64,000 nt of DNA. It comes from Solirubrobacter sp963724195. Lineage in GTDB: Bacteria; Actinomycetota; Thermoleophilia; Solirubrobacterales; Solirubrobacteraceae. The notes under the pieces are model-generated. The model made no database searches. It saw nothing but the letters and a program-made list of their open reading frames with translations, and was not told the DNA's origin. The translations under genes and the position numbers were made by a program. Within the stretch, counting starts at the first letter, position 1; every line of letters begins with the position of its first letter. Shown piece by piece: positions 8,375 through 17,438 of this stretch. The stretch spans positions 186,001-250,000 of the forward strand of contig CAVRTQ010000010.1 in NCBI GenBank assembly GCA_963724195.1. The letters are read 5' to 3'.

Positions 8375-9888
8375 CGCAGCCGGGCCTCTTCGAGGTCCAG
8401 GTCGCGCTCGATCGCGCGCTGCGTCTCCTGCGAGATGCGGCCCTCGTTGCGCAGCCCGAGCACGGCGGAGCGCTCGGACTGGATCAGGTCGCGGCGCACG
8501 ACCGAGTACCGCAGCCGCTGCTCGTCCGCGACGTCGGGCGCCTTCTCGCCGCCGAGCACGGCCACGCACTGCTGGAAGCGGGCGCGGTAGAGCTCACGCA
8601 GGCGCCGCAGCGGCTCCTCGGTGATCCGGTGGTCGTCCTCGAGCTCGTCGAGCCGGTCCAGCGCCGTCTGCGCGGCTTCCAGGCGGGCGATCGCTTCCTC
8701 CGGCGACCACTCGCGCTCCTCCCGCAGCTTCAGCGCGCGGACCACCGCGGGCAGCGTCAGGCCCTGCCCCACCAGCGTCACCAGGATCACGATGAACGTG
8801 AGGAAGACCACCTCGTCGCGGCCCGGGATGTCGGTCGTGATCGAGAGCGCCGCGGCCAGCGAGATCGCGCCCCGCATGCCGCACCAGCCGACCACGACCC
8901 GCTCGCGCAGGCCGAGCCCGGGCGCCACCGGCAGCAGCGCGAAGGCCATCCGCACGCCGATCGTGAGCCCCGCGAGCACCACGCCGATCCAGATCAGCGT
9001 GCCGACGTCGTCGACGCCTTCGCTCGCCTCCTCGAGCTGCAGGCCGAGCAGGATGAACAGCATCACCTCCAGCCCGAAGGTGAGGATCCGCCAGAAGGCG
9101 GTCGCCGTCAGGCGGGTGTCGGCGTCGAAGTAGTCCGACTGCTTCCACCCGCTGACGACGCCGCAGGTGGCCGCGGCGAGGATGCCGGAGGCGTGGAACT
9201 CCTCGGCCGCGATGTAGCTCGCGTAGGCGGCGAGGATCGTCAGCAGCACGGAGACGGTCACGTCGGACTGCTTGCGGATCGCCGTCAGGAAGAGCTTGGC
9301 CACCACGGCGCCGACGACCACGCCGCCGACGGCCGCCACGATGAACTCGACCGTCGCGTCCAGCAGCGAGAACGTCCCCGCGGTGGCCGCGCCGAGCGCC
9401 ACGCGGAAGCCGGTCAGGCCGGTGGCGTCGTTGATCAGCGACTCGCCCTCCACCAGCCGCCGGACCCGGTCGGGCACGCGCACGGAGCTGAACGTCGCGA
9501 CCGCCGCCACCGCGTCGGTGGGTGCGATCACGGCGCCGAGCATGAACGCGGCAGGCCACGTCATCCCGTCCACCAGCTCGTGCGCGGCGACCGCGACGAG
9601 GCTCGTGGTGGCCAGCACGAGCGCCAGCGCGAGGAAGCCGAGCGCCCGGCTCTCGGCCCGCAGCTCGCGCGGCGAGGAGTACCAGCCGGCGCTCATCAGC
9701 AGCGGCGGCACGAACACGAGCAGCACCACGTGCGAGTCCAGCTCCACGCGCGGGACGCCCGGCATGAACGCCAGCGCCGCGCCCGCCAGGACGAGCACGA
9801 TCGGATACGGGATGCGCAGCCGGTCGGCGGCGCGCACGAGCAGCACGGCCCCGAACAGCAGCGCGAAGAGGAGCTCGAGCTCGCCCAC
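8371..9888 (-). CDS. Na+/H+ antiporter, CPA1 (NhaP/NHE) family
   Basis: A 505-residue antiporter. About a dozen hydrophobic segments fill residues 1-390, with the ion-binding motif GAVIAPTDAVAA and the following EGESLINDATG typical of CPA1 exchangers. Residues 390-505 are a charged, helical cytoplasmic tail. It probably exports Na+ in exchange for H+ for pH and salt homeostasis. The gene is divergent from the DsbA-like gene, with only 31 bp between start codons. Confidence 0.88.
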   Translation of the reverse strand: MGELELLFALLFGAVLLVRAADRLRIPYPIVLVLAGAALAFMPGVPRVELDSHVVLLVFVPPLLMSAGWYSSPRELRAESRALGFLALALVLATTSLVAVAAHELVDGMTWPAAFMLGAVIAPTDAVAAVATFSSVRVPDRVRRLVEGESLINDATGLTGFRVALGAATAGTFSLLDATVEFIVAAVGGVVVGAVVAKLFLTAIRKQSDVTVSVLLTILAAYASYIAAEEFHASGILAAATCGVVSGWKQSDYFDADTRLTATAFWRILTFGLEVMLFILLGLQLEEASEGVDDVGTLIWIGVVLAGLTIGVRMAFALLPVAPGLGLRERVVVGWCGMRGAISLAAALSITTDIPGRDEVVFLTFIVILVTLVGQGLTLPAVVRALKLREEREWSPEEAIARLEAAQTALDRLDELEDDHRITEEPLRRLRELYRARFQQCVAVLGGEKAPDVADEQRLRYSVVRRDLIQSERSAVLGLRNEGRISQETQRAIERDLDLEEARLR

Positions 9889-9919
9889 TGGGCCTGCCAG
9901 TCTAGGATCGCTACCGCTG

Positions 9920-10450
9920 ATGCCGCTCCTACCGCCTGTCGATGAACGCGATCACGTCGCCGGACCGTTCGACGCACCGCTCGAGCTCGTCATGTACGGC
10001 GACTTCCAGTGCCCGTACTGCGCGGCCTCGCAGTCGATCGTGCGGCGCGTCCGCGAACGGCTCGACGGTCGCCTGCGCTTCGTCTTCCGCCACTTTCCCC
10101 TGCCGGAGGTCCACCCCGAGGCGCAGCGCGCCGCCGAGGCGGCCGAGGCCGCGTCGCTGCAGGGCTCGTTCTGGGAGATGCACGACGCGCTCTACGCCAA
10201 CGGCGGCCGCCTCGCCGACGCGGACCTGATCGCCCTGGCCGACCGGATCGGCCTGGACCTGGACCGCTTCCGCGCCGACTTGGATTCAGGCGCGCCCGCG
10301 GCCCGCGTCGCGCGCGACGCGCAGTCCGCGCACGAGCTGGCGATCGGTGGCACGCCGGCGTTCTTCGTCAACGGCGTCGCCCACACGGACGCCTTCGATG
10401 CCCGTTCGTTGGTCGAGGCACTCACGTCCGATCCAGCAAACGCCGACTAA
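9920..10450 (+). CDS. DsbA family thiol oxidoreductase
   Basis: A 176-residue thioredoxin-fold protein. The active site is CPYC in YGDFQCPYCAASQ, and the cis-proline loop is GGTPAFFVNG. Similarity starts almost at the ATG and there is no signal peptide, so it is probably cytoplasmic. This subgroup (Na+/H+ antiporter NhaA-associated DsbA-like) often lies beside antiporters, as here. It is followed 12 bp later by an exported lipoprotein with another thioredoxin-like fold. Confidence 0.85.
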   Translation: MPLLPPVDERDHVAGPFDAPLELVMYGDFQCPYCAASQSIVRRVRERLDGRLRFVFRHFPLPEVHPEAQRAAEAAEAASLQGSFWEMHDALYANGGRLADADLIALADRIGLDLDRFRADLDSGAPAARVARDAQSAHELAIGGTPAFFVNGVAHTDAFDARSLVEALTSDPANAD

Positions 10451-10462
10451 CCTAGCCCCGCT

Positions 10463-11476
10463 ATGCCTCGGTTCGTCGCCCTGCTCGCCGCTGTCCTCGC
10501 CCTGCTCGTCGCCGCCTGCGGGGGAAGCGACAACCCCGACACGCCGAAGGACCCGGTCGAGAACGTGCCGGAGGAGTCGGGCGTCCGCGAGCGCGTGCAG
10601 GTCGCCGTCAACCCGGACGAGACCGAGTTCCCGGCCGCGGACGGCAAGACGCTCGAGGAGCTGGCCAACGAGATGACCGCGGGCCCGTCGCTCGCGCTCG
10701 CGTCGTCGATCTTCACCACGGGCGGCGACAGCCGGATGGCGTTCGGCGTGATCGGCCAGGACGGCAAGCCCGTCTACGGCCCGACGGCGGTCTACGTCGC
10801 GCCCACACCGGGGGAGCCGGCCGAGGGCCCGTTCGTCGCGCCCGCCGACGTGCTGTTGACCGCCCCGCGCTACCGCTCCAAGCAGGCTGCGACCGAGCAG
10901 GACCCGTTCGCCGCGATCTACGCCGCGGACGTGGACTTCCCCAAGCGCGGCCAGTACGCGGTGCTGTCGGCGACCAAGGGGGCCGACGGCAAGTTCTCCG
11001 GCGCCACCAGCCAGGTGCAGGTGTCGACCGAGAGCGCCGACCCGATCCCCTCGGTCGGGGACGACGCGCCGGTGGTCCAGACGGACACGCTGGAGTCCGT
11101 CAAGGGCGACCTGGCGAAGCTGGACACGCGTGAGCCGCCGAGCGACATGCACGGGAACTTCGCCGACGTCGTGGGCAAGAAGCCGGTCGCGCTGCTGTTC
11201 GCGACGCCGCAGCTGTGCGCCTCGCGCGTGTGCGGCCCGGTCACCGACATCGCGCTGCAGCTCAAGGCCAAGTACGGCGACCAGATGGACTTCATCCACC
11301 AGGAGGTCTACGTCGACAACGACGTGAGCAAGGGGCTGCGCGAGCCGCTGCGCCAGTTCAACCTCCCGTCCGAGCCGTGGCTGTTCATCGTCGACAAAAG
11401 CGGCAAGATCACTTCCCGCCTCGAAGGCTCGATCGGCGTCCAGCAGTTCGAGGACGCCATCAAAACCGGCCTGTGA
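10463..11476 (+). CDS. Lipoprotein with C-terminal thioredoxin-like domain
   Basis: A 337-residue exported lipoprotein. The signal peptide ends in the lipobox LVAAC. A poorly conserved middle domain (about 80-190) has beta-rich character. Residues about 215-337 resemble a thioredoxin-like domain: VALLFATPQLCASRVCGPV has two cysteines spaced CxxxC instead of CxxC, and SEPWLFIVDKSGKI is the usual C-terminal strand pair. It could be a periplasmic redox or metal (SCO-like) protein. Its stop overlaps the next start as GTGA, so it is in one operon with the membrane protein. Confidence 0.7.
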   Translation: MPRFVALLAAVLALLVAACGGSDNPDTPKDPVENVPEESGVRERVQVAVNPDETEFPAADGKTLEELANEMTAGPSLALASSIFTTGGDSRMAFGVIGQDGKPVYGPTAVYVAPTPGEPAEGPFVAPADVLLTAPRYRSKQAATEQDPFAAIYAADVDFPKRGQYAVLSATKGADGKFSGATSQVQVSTESADPIPSVGDDAPVVQTDTLESVKGDLAKLDTREPPSDMHGNFADVVGKKPVALLFATPQLCASRVCGPVTDIALQLKAKYGDQMDFIHQEVYVDNDVSKGLREPLRQFNLPSEPWLFIVDKSGKITSRLEGSIGVQQFEDAIKTGL

Positions 11477-12849
11477 GAAAGCGCGTCCCGGCGGCGACGC
11501 TCGCCGCCCTGCTCTTCCTTCCGGCCGTCGCCGAAGCGCACGGCCTCGCCCAGCGCCCGCCGCTGCCGATCCCGCAGTGGCTGTTCGCGTGGGCCGCGGC
11601 CGCGGTGCTCGTGATCTCGTTCTTCGCGCTGGCGGTGCTGTGGCCGACGCCGCGCCTGGAGCAGGACAACTGGCGGCCGCTGGTCCGGGGGTGGGTGAGC
11701 CGGCCGCTGGAGGTGTTGTGGGGCGCGATCGGCGTGTTCCTGCTGGTGGTCACGATCATCGCCGGCTACGTCGGGTCCGGTTCGGCGCTGGACAACTGGG
11801 CGCCGACGTTCGTGATGATCACGTTCTGGGTCGGGCTCGTGTTCGTCTCGATCCTGTTCGGTGACGTGTTCAAGGCGCTCAGTCCGTGGCGGGCGCTCGG
11901 GCGGCTGCTGCCGCAACTGAACCGCCCGTATCCGGCCCAGCTCGGGCGCTGGCCCGCCGCGGCCGGGCTGTTCGTGTTCGTGTGGATCGAGCTCGTCTCC
12001 GGCTGGAGCGAGGACCCGGCGATGCTGGCGACGGCGATCGTCGGCTACACGGTCCTCACGCTCGCGGCCCAGGTGTACTTCGGCGTCGACGCCTGGACGC
12101 GCCAGGGCGAGGGGTTCTCGGTCTACTTCAACTTCTTCGCGCGCATGTCGGCGCTCGAGGTCCGCGAGGGCAAGCTCGGCTTGCGGCGCCCGCTCGGCGG
12201 CCTGCCGCGCCTGGACCCCACCCCGGGCACCGTCGCCGTGGTGATGGTGATGATCGGCACGGTCACGTTCGACGGCCTCTCCCAGGGCCCGTTGTGGCGG
12301 GACCTGCAGTCGGGCGTGATCGACACGCTCGACAGCCTCGGGATCGCGACGCTGACCGCGGACAAGATCGCCAAGTCGCTCGGCCTGCTGCTCGGGGTGA
12401 TGCTCGTCTGGGGCTTCTACCGGCTCGGCATCGAGGGCGCCCGGTCGGTCGGCGGGGGCCTCAGCACGCGCAAGCTCGAAGACGGCTTCATCCACTCGCT
12501 GGTGCCGATCGCGGCCGTCTACGTCGCCGCGCACTACCTGACGTTCCTCGTCTTCGAGGGCCAGGCCATCAGCTACCTCGCCAGCGACCCGTTCGGGCAG
12601 GGCTGGGACCTCTTCGGCACCGTCGACGGCGGCATCGACTACACCGTGTTCCCGCAGGAGAACACCTGGTACGTCCAGGTCGCCGTGGTCGTCATCGGCC
12701 ACGTCGCCGCCCTCGCGCTCGCGCACGACCGGGCGTTGACGATGTACGGCGAGGCCAAGCTCGCCGTCCGTTCGCAGTACTGGATGCTCGGCGTGATGGT
12801 GGGCTTCACGTCGCTCGCGCTCTGGCTCCTGGCGCAAGCCGGGTCCTAG
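11473..12849 (+). CDS. Polytopic membrane protein of unknown function
   Basis: A 458-residue protein with a cleavable-looking N-terminal signal ending VAEAHG and about 10-11 membrane segments. Similar actinobacterial proteins exist, some of which I recall being labelled fenitrothion-hydrolase-like, but I see no catalytic motif. Notable features are an externally placed HGLAQRPPLPIPQW after the signal and histidines such as AHYLTF and IGHVAALALAHD in late helices, which could bind metal or heme. The GTG start overlaps the lipoprotein stop. Function unknown. Confidence 0.7.
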   Translation: MRKRVPAATLAALLFLPAVAEAHGLAQRPPLPIPQWLFAWAAAAVLVISFFALAVLWPTPRLEQDNWRPLVRGWVSRPLEVLWGAIGVFLLVVTIIAGYVGSGSALDNWAPTFVMITFWVGLVFVSILFGDVFKALSPWRALGRLLPQLNRPYPAQLGRWPAAAGLFVFVWIELVSGWSEDPAMLATAIVGYTVLTLAAQVYFGVDAWTRQGEGFSVYFNFFARMSALEVREGKLGLRRPLGGLPRLDPTPGTVAVVMVMIGTVTFDGLSQGPLWRDLQSGVIDTLDSLGIATLTADKIAKSLGLLLGVMLVWGFYRLGIEGARSVGGGLSTRKLEDGFIHSLVPIAAVYVAAHYLTFLVFEGQAISYLASDPFGQGWDLFGTVDGGIDYTVFPQENTWYVQVAVVVIGHVAALALAHDRALTMYGEAKLAVRSQYWMLGVMVGFTSLALWLLAQAGS

Positions 12850-12896
12850 GCCGCGGCAATCTCGCGGCAAGCCGACGGCAAGCGGCGCGGCGCACC

Positions 12897-14254
12897 ATGC
12901 GCGGCATGTTTCGCTCCCTCCTCGCAGGCCTCGCCGCCGCCGCCATCGTGTTGGCGTGCGCGGCGACCGCCTCAGCCGACTCGATCGCCTACATCACGGC
13001 GGCAACGTCTGGCTGACCACACCGGATGGCGCCCGCCAGTTCCAGGTCACGACCGCCGGCGGCTACTCGGACGTCACCCAGTCCGACGACGGCACGATCG
13101 TCGCGCTCAACGGCGTGCGGCTGCACAAGCTCGCCCGTGACGGCGCGGTGCTCGCCGACTTCGCCACGCCCGTCTCCGACACGCGCCCGGCCGGCTCCAA
13201 GCAGTTCTGGGGCCCGTACGACCCGGCCATCTCGCCCGACGGCACGAAGGTCGCCTACACCTACTACTGGCTCTCGCAGACGACGACGCCGAACTGCTTC
13301 CCGCCCAAGTGCCTCGTCGCCTTGAACGAGGGCGGCACGGGCTACACGTGGTCGGACCGCCTGACCGACTGGAAGACCGGCGACGCGATCGGCTACCACT
13401 CCGGCTGGCGCCACCCGTCGTGGGTCGACAACGACATGACGCTGCTCGCCAACCCGACCCACATGCCCAACCACGACCTGCTGCTGGACCGCATCTCCGA
13501 CGGCGGCAACGGCAAGGGCAACATGGTCATGGCCTGGTTCAGCGACGTGGTCGACAACCCGCACATGAGCGGCGCCGAGGTCACGCGCGACAAGCGCAAG
13601 CTCGCCGCCCAGACCGGCGAGAACGACAGCACGTTGACCGTCTACATGGTCCGCGGCTTCCCGAGCGGATGGAAGGACGGCAACCCGATCGGCTCCGACG
13701 TGGTCCGCTGCTACCGCTACTCGGGCCCCGAAGGCGGCGCGTACGGGCAGCCGTCGTGGTCGCCCGACGGGTCGCGGATGGCCTTCCACGACGGCGGGGG
13801 CCTGCGGATCGCGGCCGTGCCGAACTTCGCCTCCGAGTGCACGCTGGAGGGCGCCACGCCCCAGCCCGCCGTGCTGATCGCCGGCGCCACCGAGCCCGAC
13901 TGGGGCCCGGCGGACGTCCCCGCCGCGCGCCCGCCGGTCACGCCGCAGCCGCCGACGACTCCGTCCACGCCGACGACGCAGCCCGGCCGGCGCTCGCTCT
14001 CGGTCTCCGTCAAGGGCGCGACCAAGCGCTCCGGCGTCAAGCTGGAGGTCAAGGTCCCGGGCAAGGGCAAGCTGTCCGCCGTCGCCAAGTCCGGCTCGCG
14101 AACGGTCGGCAAGGCCTCCACGAACGTGAAGCAGGCCGGCACGGCCAAGCTCAAGCTCAAGGTCTCGCGCAAGGGCAAGCTGTCGGTGAAGGTCACGTTC
14201 AAGCCGATCTCCGGGACCACGCTCACCAAGTCCGTGCCGGTGACCGTCAGATAA
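12897..14254 (+). CDS. Secreted TolB/WD40-like beta-propeller protein, frameshifted after the signal peptide
   Basis: The ATG at 12897 (or 12906) starts a signal peptide, FRSLLAGLAAAAIVLACAATASA. The mature protein begins DSIAYIT and continues in another frame as GGNVWLTTPDGARQFQVT. Repeats such as YDPAISPDGTKVAY and GQPSWSPDGSRMAF are propeller blades. A proline/threonine linker (about 325-345) leads to a lysine-rich beta-domain at the C-terminus. The break near 13000 is repaired by adding CGCG, giving ITRGGNVW, or by one base. The stop TAA is the first bases of the palindromic repeat at 14252. Confidence 0.75.
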
Positions 14255-14277
14255 AGGTGCCAGGCACCTTTAGGTTC
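14252..14277. repeat. Palindromic repeat, TTTAG-flanked family, copy 2 (holds two stop codons)
   Basis: Perfect palindrome AAAGGTGCCAGGCACCTTT at 14253-14271, extended by T and A to 10-bp arms at 14252-14272. The TAA at its left end is the stop of the + strand propeller gene. The TAA on the opposite strand at its right end is the stop of the convergent glycosidase-like gene. The + strand flank is AGGTTCC. Confidence 0.8.
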
Positions 14278-15557
14278 CGCAGGCGGACGCGGGCGGCGGG
14301 GCGGTCGATGGCCGCCCGCCGCCCCAGGCCTGCCACTCGGCGAGCGCCGGGCGCTTCTCGGTCATGTCGGTGGAGAACAGGCCGACCGGGAACTTGTCGT
14401 CCTCGCGCACGGTGTACTGGAAGGCGACGGTCACGCGCGGGTCGTTGAACCACTGCACGAGCCGGTCGTGCAGGTCGCGGCAGCCCGCGGCCGCGGGGTC
14501 GGCGACGGCGGAGTACTCCTCCGGCGCGGGGCCGACGCCGGTCTCGGTGATCCAGATCGTGTGCGGCTCGGGGCAGCCGTGGGCGGCGAGCGCGGTGACG
14601 GCCTGCTCGACCGGGTCGTCGCCGCCGATGTAGGCGTGTTGCGAGTACACGGGCGAGGCGCAGACGATGTCCTGCGGGAGCCCTTCGATGAACTGCCCGA
14701 CGCTCGTGACCAGCTTCGTGTTCTTCAGCAGGCCCGCGGTCTCCCCGATCACCAGCTGCTGTTCACCGGGCGCCTCGTCGAGCGCGCCGATCATCGTGCG
14801 CGCGAGCTCGGTGTAGACGCCAGGCGCGAGGCTCGGCGAGTCCGCGTCGCACTCCGCGCGCTGGGGCGACACGAACGGCGGCAGGTTCGGCTCGTTCCAC
14901 GGGCTCCAGAAGTGCAGCGACGCGCCCTCCTCGTCAGCCACCTTCAGCACGTCGAGGATGAGCTGGCGGTAGGCCGGGAGCGCGTCGGGCCGCGGCGCCC
15001 GGGCGCGTGGCGTGGTCTTCTCCCGCTCACACCCCGAGGGCGGGGCGGCGGCCCAGTCCGGCGTACCGGTCAGCACCACGAGCGTCTGCCAGCCGCCGTC
15101 GCGCTGCCGGGTCGCGAGGGCCCGCAGCTGCTGGCGCACGCCCACCCAGCCCAGGCACGGCCCGACCTCGCGCATGCAGCCGGTCTCGGGCTTGTCGAGG
15201 TCGGCGGGCTGCTCGGCGGCCGGCTGCAGGAGGTTCCAGGGGATCACGAGCCGGAAGAACTCGGGCTGGAGCGTGCCGATCGCCGCGCGCACCTGCTCCC
15301 ACGGCTCCGGCGCGGGCGTGTCGGCGGCGTACAGGTTCGGGTTGAACTCGGTGATGCCCACCGCGAGGCCCGGGCCGGCGGCGGGAATCGGCGTGAGCGC
15401 CGCCTCGGCCGTCGGCGTCGGCGAAGCCGTCGGGCGTGGTCGTGGCGCGCGCCTGCCGCTCGGGCGCGGGCTCGCCATCGTCGAACTGGCGCACGAGCGC
15501 GACCGCCAGCAAGGCGGCCGCGAGGACGTAGAGGAGCACCGGCCACCGCTTGAGCAC
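14270..15557 (-). CDS. Membrane-anchored glycoside-hydrolase-like protein (TIM barrel), frameshifted
   Basis: The GTG at 15557 starts a membrane anchor (LLYVLAAALLAVALV), followed by a Pro/Thr-rich linker. The catalytic domain begins about VGITEFNPNLYA and contains FWSPWNEPNLPPF and IWITETGVG, which match the acid/base and nucleophile glutamates of clan GH-A enzymes. The substrate is unknown. The frame breaks near 15435 in the linker; restoring GC in GACGGCTTC rejoins TTTP with ASPTPTAEA. The TAA stop lies inside the palindrome at 14252-14272. Confidence 0.7.
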
Positions 15558-16122
15558 TCCCTCCGAGGCTAGCCGTCACATCGCCCAGGGGGCGATGCTT
15601 GGGCGAGTCCCACGATTGGGGTGCTGGCCCGGGCCGGCTACGGGACTCGCTCGGGATGTACGGCGGCGCCACACCCCAGCCCCAGCGCGGCACGGGAGCC
15701 TCGCCCACCGGCTCGGGCTCCGGCTGCGAGTTCTCCACCGCCAGGCGCGTCCCCCATTCCGCGTAGCCCATCAGCGCCGCGCGGAACTCCGGGTCGGCGG
15801 GCAGCGCGGCCAGGTCCGCCGCGTGCGAGAGCAGGGTCACGAACGTCAGGCGCTGCTCGGGCGTGATCCCGAGCCCGAGGTGCTTGGAGAGCATGTGCGC
15901 GTAGCCGCCCTGGTGCGCGGTGTAGTCGGCCGGCCCGCCCATCACCTCGCACCACCACGTCGTGACGTGCTCGCGGTGCGCCTCGGTCACGGTCCCGCCG
16001 AACAGGCCCGCGAGCTCCTCGTCGTCCTCGACGAGGTCGTAGAACGCGTTCAGCCAGCGCGCGAAGGCCTCGCGTCCGCCGGCCCACTCATAGATCGTCG
16101 GTGTGTCCTGCACACCCGGCAC
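15244..16122 (-). CDS. Group II-like truncated hemoglobin with repeat-derived C-terminal extension
   Basis: Residues 1-155 are a truncated hemoglobin (TIYEWAGGREAFARWLNAFYDLVEDD, GGPADYTAHQGGYAHMLSKHLGLGI, then VPRWGWGVAPPYIP), an oxygen/NO-binding protein. In relatives the protein normally ends near PPYIP. Here the reading frame continues through the double-hairpin repeat at 15580-15650 without a stop and only ends at 15244, inside the next gene in another frame. The real end is therefore uncertain. The start is the GTG at 16122, one base after the GST stop, so the two genes form an operon. Confidence 0.75.
   Translation of the reverse strand: MPGVQDTPTIYEWAGGREAFARWLNAFYDLVEDDEELAGLFGGTVTEAHREHVTTWWCEVMGGPADYTAHQGGYAHMLSKHLGLGITPEQRLTFVTLLSHAADLAALPADPEFRAALMGYAEWGTRLAVENSQPEPEPVGEAPVPRWGWGVAPPYIPSESRSRPGPAPQSWDSPKHRPLGDVTASLGGSAQAVAGAPLRPRGRLAGGRARAPVRRWRARARAAGARHDHARRLRRRRRPRRRSRRFPPPARASRWASPSSTRTCTPPTRPRRSRGSRCARRSARSSPSSSGS
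15580..15650. repeat. Double-hairpin repeat, copy 1
   Basis: Hairpin 1 is ATCGCCC-AGG-GGGCGAT at 15580-15596. Hairpin 2 has arms GCGAGTCCC (15603-15611) and GGGACTCGC (15642-15650) around a GC-rich loop. The second copy, at 19065-19134, shares both stems with identical spacing: 24 nt from ATCGCCC to CGAGTCC and 63 nt to GGACTC. It lies at the 3' end of the hemoglobin gene. Confidence 0.7.
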
Positions 16123-16123
16123 G

Positions 16124-16744
16124 CTAATAGATCGAGGATCCCGCCCCGGGACGCGCGTTCTCCGGGTAGGTGACGAAGTCGTCCACGAACCCCGGCAGCG
16201 CGCGCACGCGGTCCAGCCACGCGTCCACCGCAGCGGGGATCTCGACGGGCGAGACGCTCACGTACGGGAACAGGCCGAGATCGGCGATGCTCGGCGCGTC
16301 GCCGACCAGCCAGTCACGCGCCGTGAGGTGCGCGTCGAGCACCTCGAGCGCGCCGCGGCCGGTCGCCAGGCGTGGCTCGAGCTCCTCGGGCGTCGCGCGT
16401 CCGGTCAGCAGCCGGAACCGCGGACCGCCGAGCCCGCCCATCACGCGCTCCTGCTCGAACGACAGCCACTGGGCGACCTGCCCGCGCTCGAGTCGTCCTT
16501 GCGGGAGGAACTTCGTGCCCTCGCCGAGGTACCAGAGGATCGCGTTGGACTGCCCGAGCCGTTCGCCCCCGTCCAGCTCGAGCACCGGCGTCTCCCGCAG
16601 CGGGTTGATCATCGCGTACTCGCACGTGAGCGTGTCCCCGCCGAAGATGTCGATCGGCACCCGCTCGTACTCGACGCCCAGCATCCCGAGCAGGAGCCGG
16701 ACCTTGAAGCAGTTGCCGGAGGCGGCGTAGTCGTAGAGGCGCAT
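16124..16744 (-). CDS. Glutathione S-transferase family protein
   Basis: A 206-residue GST. The N-terminal thioredoxin-like domain (MRLYDYAASGNCFKVRLLL, NPLRETPVLELDGG, QSNAILWYL) is followed by an all-helical C-terminal domain with SIADLGLFPYV. The thiol cofactor in actinobacteria may not be glutathione; the ESNAI-type motif (here QSNAI) indicates gamma-glutamyl recognition. It is the first gene of a pair with the truncated hemoglobin, which hints at a nitrosative or electrophile stress role. Confidence 0.85.
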   Translation of the reverse strand: MRLYDYAASGNCFKVRLLLGMLGVEYERVPIDIFGGDTLTCEYAMINPLRETPVLELDGGERLGQSNAILWYLGEGTKFLPQGRLERGQVAQWLSFEQERVMGGLGGPRFRLLTGRATPEELEPRLATGRGALEVLDAHLTARDWLVGDAPSIADLGLFPYVSVSPVEIPAAVDAWLDRVRALPGFVDDFVTYPENARPGAGSSIY

Positions 16745-16782
16745 GCGCGTCCAACGCGCACGCGCCGCAGAACGTGAGCCGT

Positions 16783-17136
16783 CTAGACGGCGGAGACTTC
16801 TTCCTCTTCCGCGACGCGGAACGAGGAGCCGCAACCACAGGCCGCGATGACGTTCGGGTTGTCGACCTTGAAGCCGGCGCCCTGCATGGACTCGACGTAG
16901 TCGACGACCGCGCCCTTGACGTACGGCAGCGACGGGCCGTCGACGAGGATGCGCAGGCCGTGGTCGGTGAAGACCTCGTCGCCCGGGCGCTCCTGGTCGA
17001 ACGCGAGCGCATACTGGAAGCCGGAGCACCCGCCGCCGCGGACGCCCACGCGCAGCCCAGACGTCTGCACATCGGTGCTCTGGGACGCGAGGAACTCTTG
17101 AACCTTCTGTGCGCCCGTCTCGGTGAAGGTGATCAC
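16783..17136 (-). CDS. Iron-sulfur cluster carrier/insertion protein (IscA/ErpA/HesB family)
   Basis: A 117-residue A-type carrier that delivers Fe-S clusters to apoproteins. The three conserved cysteines are in GGGCSGFQY and in the C-terminal CGCGSSF. The acidic tail EEEEVSAV is longer than usual. It is divergent from the BolA-glutaredoxin pair, with 71 bp between starts, forming a small Fe-S trafficking locus. Confidence 0.93.
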   Translation of the reverse strand: MITFTETGAQKVQEFLASQSTDVQTSGLRVGVRGGGCSGFQYALAFDQERPGDEVFTDHGLRILVDGPSLPYVKGAVVDYVESMQGAGFKVDNPNVIAACGCGSSFRVAEEEEVSAV

Positions 17137-17207
17137 GTGTCAGTACTCCCGTGGGGGTTCCCGTCCAATACTTCCCGAAGTGTAGCGACCGCTACCCTCT
17201 CGGGTGA

Positions 17208-17438
17208 ATGCCCTCCACGGACGACCTCAAGCAGCGCATCGAGGCCGCGATCCCCGGCTCCACAGCCGACGTGACCGATCTCACGGGCACGGAAGATCAC
17301 TTCCGCGCCACCGTCGTCGCGCCGGAGTTCGCCGGAATGAGCCGCATCGAGCAGCATCGCCGCGTCTACGCGGTATTCGGAGCCGATATCGGCGGCCCGA
17401 TCCATGCCCTATCCCTCGTCACGAAGGCGGAAGCGTGA
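17208..17438 (+). CDS. BolA family protein
   Basis: A 76-residue BolA-like protein. GTEDHFRATVVAPEFAGMSRIEQHRRVY contains the conserved helix-turn region, with His residues that ligate a shared [2Fe-2S] cluster with a monothiol glutaredoxin. The ISLVTKAEA-like end is typical. The stop overlaps the glutaredoxin start as GTGA, which agrees with the known BolA-Grx complex. Confidence 0.92.
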   Translation: MPSTDDLKQRIEAAIPGSTADVTDLTGTEDHFRATVVAPEFAGMSRIEQHRRVYAVFGADIGGPIHALSLVTKAEA

